From positions 3,889,986 through 3,953,985 of the forward strand of contig NC_084730.1 of assembly GCF_033807575.1 (NCBI RefSeq): DNA of 64,000 nucleotides, given 5' to 3'. This document shows, one piece after another, positions 36,406 through 49,025 of this stretch (within the stretch, counting starts at the first letter, position 1; the number at the start of each line of letters is the position of its first letter). The stretch comes from Cydia pomonella. Its lineage: Eukaryota > Arthropoda > Insecta > Lepidoptera > Tortricidae. The notes below the pieces were generated by a model, which saw only the letters and a list, made by a program, of their open reading frames with translations, was not told the DNA's origin and ran no database searches. The position numbers and the translations under genes were made by a program.

Positions 36406-36419
36406 AAATTAATCTTAGG

Positions 36420-36825
36420 TACCTATCTAATATTACCTACACCACAAACTTCCTCATGTTTTATATTTGATTATCCGTTAGAGAGGCATTTGGTGTATTA
36501 TTAAATAATGTACAGTCAGTAATATTATTCGTTAAGTGCCTTTGCATAACAAACTTTTATAAATAAATAAGTAAAAATCAGGGTCAATGCAGAAGGGGGG
36601 GGGGGGGGGGTTACTTTTATCTGCGGCTCTACATACAAACTGAATTTAATGGGTACGTACGTGATGGTTACGTAGCCGAGAGGCCAAGGGTTAATTCTTA
36701 GGGTTATGTACCAAAAATGTACAAAACGAACCCTTATGATGCGATTCTGCCGGTCCGTCTGTCTGTCACATCGGCATCGCTAAATATCTCGAGAACTACT
36801 TGAGCTATCGATTTAAAATAGTTAT
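36420..36825. repeat. 5' flank of paralog C and degenerate GGGTTCCG scrap
   Basis: A G run lies near 36595-36610. From 36698 TTAGGGTTATGTACC...CCGTCTGTCTGTC is a worn, plus-oriented family member. Confidence 0.5.
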
Positions 36826-37558
36826 AAAAAAGCGGCCAAGTGCGAGTCGGACTCGCGCATGAAGGGTTCCGTACCATTTAGGACGTATTAAAAAAAATCT
36901 ACTTACTAGATCTTGTTCAACATTTTACCACTTTGGACACACATTTTACCACTTTGGAAGTGTCTCTCGCGCAAACTATTCAGTTTAGAAAAAAATGATA
37001 TTAGGAACCTGAATATCATTTTTAAAGACCTATCCATAGATACCCCACACGTATGGGTTTGATTAAAAAATTTTTTTTTAAATTTTATGACGTATTAAAA
37101 AAAAACTACTCACTAGATCTCGTTCAAACCAATTTTCGGTGGAAGTTTACATGGTAATGTATATCATATATTTTTTTTAGATTTTTCATTCTGTTATTTT
37201 AGAAGTTACAGGGGGGGGGGGGGCACACATTTTTTCACTTTGGAAGTGTCTCTCGCGCAAACTATTCAGTTTAGAAAAAAATGATATTAGAAACCTAAAT
37301 ATCATTTTTGAAGACCTATCCATAGATAGATACCCCACACGTATGGGTTTGATGAAAAAAAATTTTTTTTTTAATTTTATGACGTATTAAAAAAAAACTA
37401 CTTATTAGATCTCGTTCAAACCAATTTTCGGTGGAAGTTTGCATGACAATGTATATCATATATTTTTTTTAGTTTTTTCATTCTGTTATTTTAGAAGTTA
37501 CGGGGGGGGGGGGGGGGGGACACACATTTTACCACTTTGGAACTGTAATTTTTTTTTA
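36826..37558 (-). repeat. GGGTTCCGTA-family repeat with two tandem internal units
   Basis: Starts AAAGCGGCCAAGTGCGAGTC. The TACCCCACACGTATGGG marker occurs at about 37041 and 37331 (period about 290 bp). G runs lie near 37211 and 37503. The far end is truncated. Confidence 0.75.
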
Positions 37559-37829
37559 CTATGGAAAATGGACAGTATAAAGAGGGGGTAAAACTTCAAA
37601 GTCAGTCAAGCAAAGTAGACTTGATTTAGTACTTATACTTGAATGTTCTATGAAATTACACTAAAAACAACTTCTTTCAAATAACTTTCAAATTAAACAA
37701 AAATTGTTGAATCGGTTCACATGATAAATAATTGTCTCTGAAAAACCAACATACCTACATACAAGTCGCGCAATTTCAAAGGTACACATATGACTGTGGC
37801 ATAAATTCATATATGTGTCAATTATATAT

Positions 37830-38230
37830 AAAATATTTAAGGTGAAGCGGTATTTCACGCCGAATCAGCATCTCTCCCTGTACCAAGCACAGGTCCACTC
37901 GTGCATGGAATACTGCTGCCACCTGAGGGACGGTTCCGCCAAATATCAGCTGGCAGCCCTGGACTCGATAGAGCGCCGGGCTCATAGACTCTTTGGCGAT
38001 GACCCGTCTATCAAGTCAATGTTACAGAGCCTTGAGCACCGCCGTCGAGTCGCTAGCCTATCGGTGTTCTATCGGATAAATTTCGGGGAGTGCGCACATG
38101 AACTGCACGACCTGATCCCACCTTCCCCTTTTCATCATCGGACATCCAGGCGTGGGGAACGTATGCACCCGTGGTAAACGTTCCATTTGTTCGCACGGAA
38201 CGGTTTGTATGTATGTATGTATGTTAGGGT
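37830..38230 (+). mobile_element. LINE RT C-terminal fragment
   Basis: The frame encodes YQAQVHSCMEYCCHL, LDSIERRAHRLFGD, and LEHRRRVASLSVFYR, standard C-terminal motifs of Jockey-type LINEs. Both ends are truncated; a (GTAT)n tract follows at 38208-38224. Confidence 0.8.
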
Positions 38231-38388
38231 GTCCCTTATTTAATAATTTTCAGAAATTAATAACGCATACCCCCTAAATCGGTTTATTTTATCCCAAAAC
38301 GCTCTGAAAATAAATAAGGGATCTCTTACAGTCAACCTTTGAGTAATTGAGAGTCAAAAGTAAAACATGAAAGATAAACGAACACTAT

Positions 38389-38632
38389 GTACACTCAGCA
38401 TCAAAAGTAGCGGATCAAACAACGCTTCAAAAGTAGATAGTTAGATACTTAGATACTACATTCTGTAACAGCTTAACAAAAAGTGATGGTTCTGTATGTA
38501 GAACAATTAAAACTGTAGAACATATACTTTTGAACATGAATTTTAGAGCTATATCTAATTTTGGAAAAGTTATCCGGAATATCAGATACTTTTGGCGCGT
38601 TGTTTCATCCGCTACTATTGATGCTGACTGTA
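38389..38632. repeat. Fold-back MITE (CAGCATCAAAAGTAGCGGAT family)
   Basis: ACTCAGCATCAAAAGTAGCG is mirrored near 38632 (CGCTACTATTGATGCTGACT). The same terminal motif family appears at 10622-10757. Confidence 0.65.
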
Positions 38633-38719
38633 CAAAAAAAATAAACTATGGTTCAATCATTACACAAGTAAAAAATTGAAATATGTTGCCTATATAATTA
38701 TATTACATATATATACATA

Positions 38720-40740
38720 TAATAAATATCAATAAATATACATATAAATCCTAGCTGTTGCCCAAGACTTCCTACGCGTGGATTTGTATGTTGGTGGCTA
38801 TATACATGAGCATAAAACATTATGCGGCAAAAGGTAGCAGTAGGGGCGGTTAATCAATTGGTAATAATTATACAACGCATGAGAGTTGTCTGACACAACC
38901 TACGAAGTTTTAAGCCCCTAAGTGAAAAACTTGTTCTCGATATAATCCCTCTCAATCCCTTAAGAAGATTTTCAAGTCCACTATTCCAATCGAATGCAAA
39001 CTTCAAACCCTTTTTTCACCAATGAACGCCATTTTAACTCCCTTTGGGAATTAATTTCAAAAACGCTGAAATCACTTTTCTTGTTTCCTATTACACAATT
39101 ACACTTTTTACGACATTTCAAGATCACTATTTACAAAAAATTTCGTTCCCGATGCAAACTTACAACCCTTTTTTCACTAACTTAGGGAAATGAATTTATT
39201 AAAAAAGGTGATATGTATCAGTTTTCGTCTATTTGAATATAGAGGTATTATATAGAGGTAATGCCCGTTTATCAAGTTTCAGGTCCCTATTAAAAGAAAA
39301 CTCGTACCCCATATAAACTTATATCCCCTTTTTAACCCCCTTACAGGTTGAATTATCAAGAACGTTAAAATAACTTTTTTAATATTACATTATGTTTTTC
39401 TATGTAGTTTTAAAGCATTTGTAATGGATTCAAACTTTCAACCCCTGTAACCCTTTTAGGAAAAGAATTTTTAAAAACGCTGAAATAAATTTCGTTTTAT
39501 TCTAATAATATGCCCATATACAAAGTTTCAAGTCCCACACTAAAAAAAATGTATGACCCCCATACAAACTTTCAACCCCTTGTTCACTACCTTGGGGGAT
39601 GAATTTTAAAAACCCTTAAAATTGTTTTCTTCTCTTTTAATGAAGTACCAATTGACGAAGTTTCAAGTTCCTAGCTTAAGTTAAATTCTAAACCACACGC
39701 AAATTATCAACCCCTTTTTCATTTCGGGATTGAATTTTTAAAATCGCTGAAATAACTTTTTTTGCATTCTAATAACAAATTATCGTTTAGATGTCCAACC
39801 TTTCGTACCAGGTCCACTTATTTGTTTTCTATTCCGTTTAGTCGAAAAAAATATGCAAATAATAATTATTTAGTAAGAGCATGTAATACTTATAATAAAA
39901 AATATTTACATATAGACATGTTTCAATTAAATCTCCGTAAATTTGTATCTGCAATGAAAGCAACAACGAACTAATAACAATAAATAAATAAATATAAAAA
40001 AATCAATTACTAATCAATGAGCACTAACTTTTTATATGGTAATTCTGTCTAAAATGCATCTTCTTTCTCTTTCTTGAAATGTATTAAATTAAATTAAATT
40101 GTTCATAAATTTTATATCAGTAATTGTATAAACTTCATATTTCTTAAATCTTATCATTAATTAAGTACTTAACTTATTTATAATCTTCATTTTAGCGTTT
40201 AATTGCCATGTTAATTGTTTAATACGTGCATTTTGTTTTTCTCAGAGCAATAATTGTGTTACCTATAAGTGGAAACTGTTCTGGCTGTTGTATTAACTTA
40301 ATTTGTTAAACTGTATGTGTAATGATATGCTGTTTGTTTCCCTTTGCAATAAAAAAAAAAAAAAAAAAAAAATATGACGTGATACAATGATTCAAGTCCC
40401 GCACTCACAAAAATGTTTGATCTCCATACAAACTTTCAACCCATTTTTCACCACCTTGAAGGATGAATTCTCAAAAACGCTGAAATTAGTTTTCTTCCCT
40501 TTTAATCAAATAACTGTTTACGAAGTTTGAAGTTCCTAGGTTAAACTAAATTTTGAACCCCATACAAACTGTCAACCTCTATTTACCCCTTTAGGGGATG
40601 AATTTTTAAAAACGCTGAAATTACTTTTCTTGTGTTTTAATAATATGCCTACGTACAAAGATTTTAATTCCGCACTCCAAAAATATTTGATCTCCATACA
40701 ATCTTTCAACCCCTTTTTTACCACCTTAGGGGATGAATTT
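38720..40740. repeat. Degenerate tandem array of about 150-bp units
   Basis: The phrase CATACAAACTTTCAACCCC...TTTTTCACCACCTTAGGGGATGAATTTTAAAAACGCTGAAA recurs, diverged, near 39000, 39150, 39320, 39430, 39560, 39700, 40430, 40560 and 40700. A LINE end interrupts it. Confidence 0.65.
39765..40372 (+). mobile_element. 5'-truncated Jockey-like LINE end with poly(A)
   Basis: A C-terminal frame (RTRSTYLFSIPFSRKKYANN ... to the TAA near 39974) is followed by a UTR and an A tract of over 20 at about 40348-40370. It lies inside the tandem array. Confidence 0.75.
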
Positions 40741-40753
40741 ATACATCATCATC

Positions 40754-40889
40754 ATCAGTCACATCTGAAAATATCGGTACAAAAATGTGCCAAAAAATAT
40801 GTATACATGACCTTAAAATATGGACAATAAAGTCGTGTATGCATATTTTTGGCACATTTTTTGTACCGATATTTTCAGACGAGACTGTA
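40754..40889. repeat. Fold-back MITE
   Basis: AGTCACATCTGAAAATATCG / complement and CAAAAATGTGCCAAAAAATA / complement form long arms. Confidence 0.65.
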
Positions 40890-40957
40890 CAAAAACAGCA
40901 TAACTGGGTGGTAAATTGCCCATGCGATCTGTCATTTTTGTATCTAAAATATAATAA

Positions 40958-41357
40958 AAACCGGCCAAGTGTGTATCGGACCACTCAGAATAGAGGGTTC
41001 CTTCATACCATACTAAAAGCCAAACAAAACGGACGTCTTCGCGGCATTTACGTCGTTTTAATAAGCAAATAAGTTTTTTGATCGATGATCAAATATTAAA
41101 AACTCGATAGAATCTCAACCGGTCGTATTCAAAATAGTGGAAAATATTTACTAAGCTATTTTGCGCGCCATAGGCGCCCGGTTCAAAAGTTGGAGGGGGG
41201 CAATTTACGCTTATAAAAATAAATAAAACGATCAAGTAACCTTAATTGAATGTTATTTTTAGAGACCTATCAAATTAATGATGTACCAGACATTAATTTT
41301 AAATACTTTGAAAAGCTTTATGTATGGAGTGCCCCCGCCTCCACCGACACCTAAAAA
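40958..41357. other. Repeat scraps, no gene
   Basis: 40958-41036 is a worn GGGTTCC-family end (ACCGGCCAAGTGTG). A GGCGCCCGGTTCAAAAGTTGG motif lies near 41171, and TATGGAGTGCC near 41333 is shared with 31440. Confidence 0.4.
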
Positions 41358-42560
41358 ACATATCATGCACTTAAATTCGTATAGTAGGTATATAATCGTT
41401 TACGGGCGAGCAATATAACATATTACTGGTTTGTTGTAAGGAAAAATTAGTAGGTACAGTCAAGATCATAAATATGTATACATTCTTTTGCTTATTCCAT
41501 TGAAATAAAGTAAAAAAGTGTACACATATTTATGACTTAATTTTACTGTACGTTAATTAGCTGTATAATGAAATAACCAGTAAAAAGATTTACAAGACTT
41601 AACTATGTACCTTTAATAAGCTAAATCTATAAAGCTAAATTATAATTAACAAACACCGACTTCAAGATTTCTAAAGGAGGTTATCAATTCGGTTGTATGT
41701 TTTTCTTTTAATGTTACTCTATAACTCCATCATTCCTGTACCGAATTTGAAATTTTTTTTTTGTTTGAATTTATATAGATACAGATTGGTCCCGTTTTTG
41801 TCAAAACTCAGTTCCAATGATGGAATCCATGAGGAATCGAGGGATCTCTTCAAATATGAAAGGCATACATATTGTGATTTCTGTATTTTCTTTAACAAAT
41901 CAAGTATTTACATTTAAAAAAGTGACATTTGATGAAGTGGAACTGCTGATGATGATCAGAATGGAACTCTTCAACGACGCATAGTACACGTTTGGCGATT
42001 TGTCCTCTACGCTGTGTTTGTTAAGTAAATTAGATTTTCAAGACAAATTTTTGTCAAATTCGAGTTCGAACGATGAGGTCCATGAGGAATCGAGGGAACT
42101 CCTCAAATGTTAGTATTTTCATCTACATAACAAGTATTTACATTTGTAGAAGTGACATTCGATGAAGTGGAACTGCTGATGATGAACAGAATGGAACTCT
42201 TCAATGATGTATAGTTCACGTTTGGCAATTTGTTTTCTTCGCATGTTTGTCAAGCAGTTAGGTTTTCAAGGTACATTTTTATATTTCAATCCTTTTTAGT
42301 TTTTTTAATAATTATCTGGTGCTTTATTTCATGCATGGTGTGAAATAATTTATCTTAAATACAGTAGAATAACCCTGAACAAATCTGAAATGTGTCAAGG
42401 TGGGTGCAGTGACAAAAAAAAACATGTTACCTCCTTTTCTACATAATTAGGCGTAGGACGCTGTATTTTTAAGTTCATTGTATGAAATCCAAAATCAACA
42501 ATAATCACCGGTCTCCCTCATCGAAGTCGGTTTCTTTTTTTTAATTATTTAATAAGTAAA
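41358..42560. repeat. Segmental duplication, right copy, with an 0.88-kb insertion
   Basis: Homology to the left copy stops at 41652 and resumes near 42545. See the left copy for landmarks. Confidence 0.65.
41655..42533. mobile_element. ACCGACTTC-ended element with internal direct repeat
   Basis: Ends ACCGACTTC and GAAGTCGGT are inverted. It contains two direct copies (about 41815-42010 and 42055-42240) of GAATCGAGGGA...GATGAAGTGGAACTGCTGATGATG. The left segmental copy lacks it, so it is an insertion. Confidence 0.65.
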
Positions 42561-42724
42561 TTTAAAAAGTAAGTGAATGTTTTCCGGCCAATCATTGTCT
42601 AAGGAAATAAGGTTTAAAAAGTATATGTGATAGACTACCTCTTTGTTTCATATTTGTCAATTGCAAAAGTTATCTAGTGACCTATGTACTTACTTTCTTC
42701 TGTAAGTACCAGCTACCGTTTCGT

Positions 42725-42900
42725 TGACTTTTAGGAACAGTTCGTACAATCTGTAGACTACTTTTAGGAACAGTTCGTACAATCTGTAGACTACTTTAAG
42801 GAACAGTTCGTACAATCTGTAGACTACTTTTAAAATGTCACGGTCACGAAATAAGTCTGTATTGTATTGTATCGTATCGCATCTTATCGTATCGTATCGG
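42725..42900. repeat. 33-bp tandem repeat x3 and a GTATC-like pentamer tract
   Basis: GGAACAGTTCGTACAATCTG recurs three times at a 33-bp period (42732-42830). Then comes GTATTGTATTGTATCGTATC-type sequence to about 42900. Confidence 0.85.
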
Positions 42901-42989
42901 ATTATATTATATGGTATTGTAAGTCTGTTTTCTTCTAGTGTTGACGAAATCGAGTCCACGGGCATAACGTTCTACAGTGACACCTTAGT

Positions 42990-43830
42990 ATGTACTCATT
43001 CTTAATTAACACACTTATTTTCATTGGCCGAGCAAGTCGAGTTGAAGGATATGAGTGGGACAGCCTCAAAATCCGTAGAGGTGTAATCGAAAAACACTTG
43101 CTTTGCCTGCTTGAACAGCATGAGATTGGGATGACACTTCCGAACGACGTACTTAAAGCGTGTGGCTTTTCGGTGAGACTGGCTTGAGTTTTGCAAAAAA
43201 ATGTCTTTTGGTTTTTTTTGATCTATAAAGGTTGCTGAAATCGGCTCAGAGTCGCCGTCGGGCGCCGTCGCCGCCGAGCGCCGCTGTCGCCGACCGCCGT
43301 GGCCGCTGAGCGCCGACGCCGTAAATTTTGAAGGCCAGAAAGGTCTCGAAGAGCAGGCTTAGAAAAAAAAATCTAGTTAGTAACCTCAGTGTTTTCCGTG
43401 TCGTGGCGGTTACACATATAGTAATGAATAAGTGATTTAATAATAAACTCAGTATAATTCTCGTATTTTCCTCATTCGTGCGTGCGTCGTGGTAACGACG
43501 CTGGCGGTCCATTGCACTCTATATTGCGCTCCTTGTCTCGCACGTACAAGTACAACGTTCCTGGAACGGAATGGAGGAATGTTTAAATGGGGCACTGAGG
43601 ACAGCTACTTGATCCCGTGCTGCTATGCGAAAATTGTAAATTGTAATTTGAAATTGTATTTTGTAATTTTAATAAGTATAACATAACCAGAAATAATATT
43701 TAATTAAATTAATAACAAGTAAGTCGACTATTATGTATTGTAAATATTAGGTTAGAATGGAATAATATTATTGTATGCCCTTACAGGGTGTCATGAACTG
43801 GCCTTATTTATTTAATGTAACACCTATTAT
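42990..43830. other. Unassigned; one possible exon and a GCC-rich tract
   Basis: 43036-43173 has an open frame (EGYEWDSLKIRRGVIEKHLL...) ending just before GTGAGA, which could be a donor. I do not recognise it and it may be transposon-derived. 43252-43322 is CGCCG-rich. Confidence 0.25.
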
Positions 43831-43839
43831 GTAACATGA

Positions 43840-44600
43840 CAATACATTATTGAATACATGAAATAAATGAAAATAGTCTTTTCTGCCCTCGAGGCAGAAA
43901 GAGTCAACTTTGCTCCCGCTGCGCTAAACGTAGTTGAGTTGCCTCTTTCCGCCTCCGTCGAGCAGAAAAATAGTATGCGCACCACGGGAAGAAACGTAGG
44001 ACATTCCATCCCGCGTGTTTGCCACCCTCGCCTTCGGCTCAGGTGACAATTTTACACGCGGCACGCAATTTCCTATTTTTCCTCCCTTGGGACACAAATA
44101 ACTATAGGAGATCTCCCAAACTTTTTAATTAAGGACGATTGACATTTTCAGATTTTGGAAAATGTGTACCTACAGACAGTAAACTTTTTCAAAGTCGATA
44201 ATTGTGAATTTCTTTGGATGCCAATCGAATCCATTTCTATTCAGGAATTTCAGGATCAAAAGATTCTTAAAGACAACCTAGGTTAGGGCACTAGAAAAGC
44301 CATATTATAAGGAACATGTTTGTCGTACATTTAGTATGAAGGGCTGTTTGCGCTAGTTACCACCAAGTTGACACCAACGGTACTATATGATTTTTTACAC
44401 CTAAGACCCTTATCTGTTTAAACACACACACATGACAGACAACAGTATAAATTTGATCATTTTTGCAGTTTTGAATTTGGAACTTTTTTTTATTCCATTA
44501 CCTCTGGAGTTGCAGTCGTCCATAGGCTATAGTGACTGCTTACCATCAGGTGGGCCGTATGCTTGTTTGCCACCGACGTGGTATAAAAAAAATTTACCTT
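43840..44600. repeat. Repeat scraps, no gene
   Basis: 43880-44100 pairs CTCGAGGCAGAAAGAG with GCCTCTTTCCGCCTCCG in inverted form. 44500-44590 is a copy of the GCTTACCATCAGGTGGGCCG repeat. Confidence 0.45.
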
Positions 44601-45408
44601 TTAAAAGGACATTGGGATTGGGTCACTGGAGGTTAAAGGTGACATGAGAATGTCAACAGCTACAATACTGTTGCGACATTACTGCCACGACCTTAATGTC
44701 GTTGCTGTATCTGTCAATCTCTTTTATAAAATTAAGTGACTTTCGCTACCGCATTACTGCCACAATTATTGCCGTTCAATCTGTCACTGACATGTCACCT
44801 TAATGAAGTTTTAATAGAAACACTTAAAAAAATAGTTTTAACAAATTACTCAAACAAACATGTCCAATTTAAGTATTCAACATTACATGTCATGTTCATT
44901 ACAAAAAATGTTAGTTTCATTTAGTTGGTACATGACATCCTGATAGGGCACAAAATGTTAACAGGTAGGTACTTACAATTTATTTTTTATTTTTTTATAT
45001 ATATACCTTTATTTCAGGCAAGTAGTGGCCCATAGATAAATACCTTAAGACTAGCATACACATTATAAAAATATATTTTAAAATTAAATACTACAAATCA
45101 CATTATTTTACGGCTGCATGCACTATTTATCATAAGACACGCACCCTTTGAGACTGTCTACCCATTGTTTTTGTATATAACAGCTACGTCAGCTACACAT
45201 CCTTTCCGCAACGACTTTTAGAACGCTATCGTGACTATCCCTTAATCGCCTCTGTTACACAATTATTGTAACTAAAATTATTAAGCTAGTTCAAAAACAA
45301 TAATTAAATTAAGCAGTATACAATGCGATGTCATATTCAGTTATTATTATCAATCATTTTTATACATAATCATATTAATTCCTACTATATGTTGAAACAA
45401 ACCACAAA
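44601..45408. other. No gene seen
   Basis: A LINE-like 3' end in inverted form may lie at 44990-45070 (CTTTATTTCAGGCAAGTAG). Confidence 0.35.
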
Positions 45409-45608
45409 CATCAGTACCCCTAGTGTAAATTTGATCGACATCATAACGTGACGAACGCGTTTGCGTTAAGTCTCATTTTGTATAGGATTTTGAGTTTCCA
45501 AAACGTCCCGCTTGGCGCGCTCTTTCTAAATCCAATACAAAATGAGATTAAACGCAAACGCGTACGTCACGTTTCGAAATCGAATTTATTTACACTAGGG
45601 GTACTGTA
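45409..45608. repeat. Fold-back MITE
   Basis: CAGTACCCCTAGTGTAAAT and complement at the ends; ACGCGTTTGCGTTAA and TCTCATTTTGTAT inner arms. CAGTA ends are hAT-like but no matching 8-bp duplication was found. Confidence 0.65.
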
Positions 45609-45799
45609 ATGATGTTTCTAGAAGAAGGAAGTATTTTTTCATCCACACTCTTATTTTAATGCCTTTTCGTTATCGACGGTATCGTACATATTGTTGCACC
45701 TAATGCGCATTTTGTTTGTTTGAAAAATATTTTGTTATCTTCGTGCGATCGGAAACGGTTTTACGTAGGTGGTACTCTGGTCTGATCAAATTGGTTTAC

Positions 45800-46075
45800 T
45801 CATATGATACCACTGACATATATCTAAGGACGGGCCTTACGGGCACTAAGAATGGTGCTAGTTCAGTGGTGTCACACACGAATTCGAGCCAATCGTGTAG
45901 TCTAACGCAACTAGTTGCGAGCAATCGCACGCGTGATGCGAAAGCATCGACCAATCGCGTTGTGGCGTTAGACTGCGCGATTGGCTTGTATTCGTGTGAG
46001 TGACACCGGTGTACTGGCCCCATTCTTATTGCCCGTACCGCCCGTTCTTAGTTATATGTCAATGTATGATACCTA
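45800..46075. repeat. Fold-back MITE
   Basis: ACATATATCTAAGGACGGG...GCACTAAGAATGG is mirrored by CCATTCTTATTGCCCGTACC. The inner arms carry GCCAATCGTGTAGTCTAACG. Confidence 0.65.
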
Positions 46076-47600
46076 ATTCATGGTTCGTGATAACAACGTC
46101 CCCCAGAATAAAAGTCCGGGCGCCGCGCCGCCGCGGCAGTGCCCACGGCCCTTCCCAAGTGGTATGTATAATTTCCTAATTCATATGTTTTAATGTTTAT
46201 TTGGGTTAAAACGGTGCGGGGCACAAATGTAGTAAAGTCAAAAGATTTAATTTGTGACTCATTTCGTAACTTGGCACAGTGACAAACAACATGAAAGTCG
46301 CTAGAGACCTCACATTAACAAACAGTAATGGCGTGGCTTTTTCCAATTGTTTCGGTTTTTACTAACACGCTTTTATTATGTCGACCTGTATGTAACTATG
46401 TAATGGAATCTAAGGTAACTAATTTAACCATCTTCCAAGGATCGTAGCGTCATGAAAATTGGCTGTTGACAATACAATAATATGGTACAGTCGAACTGAT
46501 CTGATGATGGAGCCGGAAGATATGATCTGGAACTTCATGATGGAACATCGTATCATAGCTGTGTTTGGATTTGTTAGAAAAGTCTTGTAATGAACTTCGA
46601 CCACGATTTTTACGTGCATTTATAAAAGCGCGTTTTTCTAGTGTTTTTTAAACTGTTAATTTATTTAGTTTCACGTAAACTGGATTTTATTGAAATTATT
46701 TGACAGCAGTGACAGCAAACAGCAAGAGAGTGAATGAATTAATGATTTGTGCAGCAAGTGGTTGCAAACTGGTAACAATGTTACGACACTGCGACGTAAC
46801 GTAACCCCTTTTTAGTCGTCTCAACCAAATACGACGTAACACCAAAAATGTTACCAGAACTTTTGAGTGTCGACACAAAAGTGTCGAAAAATGTGTGATT
46901 GCGACTAAAAATGGTTGTATGGAATACTATTGTCACTGTGACAAGGCACAAAATGGGTTACAAATTAAATATGTAAATACGTGTACTACATACACGTATT
47001 TACATATTTACCGACTTAGGTATATTTTTCAAAACAGCGATTCTAATTTCTAAGGACCCCAGTGACCTTAGGGCACGTATAGAAACTTAATATTGTTACT
47101 CACGTACCTAAGACCTGCATCTGCGGTACCGTGAACGGATAAATTGTATTTGTTTATTTATTTTAAGATACATTTATTGGGTTAAAAGTGCTTTTATTGA
47201 ACACATAATTATTTACAAACGATAGAGATCAGGAAGCTTACCGCGAAAACGGAAAATCGCAAATTGCAGGCATCTTTCCCCCTTACACTCACTAAGACGG
47301 AATTAGAGTGACAAAGAAAAATGCCCGCAATTGACGAACTTCTATTTTCGCGGTTATAGCCCCGGGCCGCTGCCGGCGTGTAGGTCATTATTTTAGAGAA
47401 AGAAATCTCGAAATATGGATAGAAATGTTGTTTTTACGTTCATAATAATAGACTGCGAAATACTGCGTTGCTCGCGCTTGAGAGAGACGCGCCGGCAATA
47501 GATTTTCGTACAACATCGATGGCCTAGACCGACTAAGTGATCCTGAACGTGCTTCTCGCGTCGCATCGGATATCTAACTTTTCAAATTTAGGTTGACACT
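46076..47600. other. No gene; repeat scraps
   Basis: 46115-46150 is GC-rich. 46440-46600 is a diverged copy of the 16740 repeat. The 46975-47010 palindrome TAAATACGTGTAC / GTACACGTATTTA lies next to it. Confidence 0.4.
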
Positions 47601-47626
47601 TCGAGATCGGCGTGACTTTTACACGT

Positions 47627-47702
47627 CCCAGCGGCGGCGGCGAGCCGGGGCTTGTCGGCGGCGGCGAGCCGCGGGGCTTGTCGGCGGCGGCGCGCTGGCG
47701 TG
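47627..47702. repeat. GC-rich 24-bp minisatellite, about three units
   Basis: CGGCGGCGGCGAGCCG followed by GGGCTTGT repeats three times with changes. Confidence 0.65.
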
Positions 47703-47819
47703 GCGCGGACCTCTATACAATAATTAAAATGAAAATAGCATCAAAGATTGGTGCCGAAGTTATAAAAAGAACACCGCGACTAAAAGGTCCACCTGTGGCA
47801 TTGACCCCATAATGCCTGG

Positions 47820-48217
47820 CCGCGTTACCTCTCTGTGCCTCTGTGTGCGTGTGTGTGTCCTTATATTTTAAGATTAATTTTATTTATTTTTAGATTAACG
47901 GGTCAAGTTTTATTTTGTGTTCCATGGTACTAGTGTGCCATACATACATATTTTCCTTGCGTTGGTGTGGTAAAAAATGTTGTGTTTCACTCGGTGGTAA
48001 AATTTGTTTAACCCTCGTGTGCCTTGAAACTTTGAAACCCTCGCAACGCTCAAGATTCCACTTTTCGAACCACTCGATACGCTCGTGCTTCAATTTTAGA
48101 ATCTTTCGCTGGCTCGGGTATCCGGTCTCGGGTACGAGGGGATAAGAACAACTTTGACCCCTTGTATAAAACAAATAACTATTAAGAGACAACAGGTGTG
48201 GTCAGTTATCCATACAA
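47820..48217. other. Repeat scrap with CGCTCGTGCTTC-type motifs
   Basis: The ACTCGATACGCTCGTGCTTC...AATCTTTCGCT pattern resembles 31200-31330. No gene is seen. Confidence 0.4.
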
Positions 48218-48520
48218 ACGTACTCGACTGTTTCCTCCGTGGTTTTTGAAGCTAAAGCAATGATTTTTTCAACACAGATTATTATTATTAATATCTGTGT
48301 CGGACTGTTTTGCTTTTTTTTACATTTTTATTTCGTAAGGCGCTAGTGCACTTCAAATATTCGCAAAAACGGCCTAATTTACTAGACCGCAAAGAGAAGC
48401 ATGGTGTTCAATACTGGCATCAATTAGCCTAAAAAAACAAAACAGTCCGACACAGATTACCATTTAGGTCTCAAAATTTCGTTACATTTGCTTAAGTTTT
48501 GGAGGAGGAAACAGTCGAGT
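48218..48520. repeat. Fold-back element with two nested arm pairs
   Basis: Outer arms CGTACTCGACTGTTTCCTCC and complement; inner arms at 48292-48312 and 48438-48459 (CTGTGTCGGACTGTTTTG). Confidence 0.65.
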
Positions 48521-48861
48521 AGACGAGTACGAAACATCGTTTTTTTTTTAATTTTTACGCAGGATTTTTCGTCTAACCTAGCGTTGTCCTTATCGCACTT
48601 TCGTTAGCGAGACAGATATATTCGCTTGAAATATTTAAATCTCAGCTCCCGTATACTCTTAACCGGTTAAAAGGTGCGAGTTTTCCTCCTTTATATATAT
48701 ATATATATCTTTGTATAAACTGAACGCCCTTTTTGATTATCTTTTTTATTTATGACCATTGATGTAAGTAAAATATGACACTAATAAGCTTCTGACTTTT
48801 GAAAAATGTCATCATTATCAAATATTTCGAACAAATTCTCAAAAACACTGCCAAAGATTAA
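48521..48861. other. No gene; AT microsatellite
   Basis: (AT)n near 48692-48708. Nothing else recognised. Confidence 0.35.
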
Positions 48862-49025
48862 CATAGTGTGTTTCTTTTTGTTGTCGATTATTGCAAATAA
48901 CTTTTGTTCGAAAAATTTATTTTTTTATCTTTTGTTCTAATTAAAAAATATTAACGTCAGAGCATTCCTGAGAAGTAACCCTACGTGGGATTTCAGGGCT
49001 TGTCCAATGGCTAAGGTCACCCTGT
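48862..49025 (+). repeat. Interspersed repeat, copy 2 of 2
   Basis: See 4269-4432. Confidence 0.7.

Noticed and set aside
43246..43512. Arg/Ala-rich ORF
   Set aside because: Arises from a GCC-rich repeat tract; no support.
45409..45608. hAT call with 8-bp duplication
   Set aside because: The 8-bp flanks do not match, so only a fold-back MITE is claimed.
47627..47820. Gly/Arg-rich protein-coding exon
   Set aside because: It is a GC-rich minisatellite; no splice sites or known domain.
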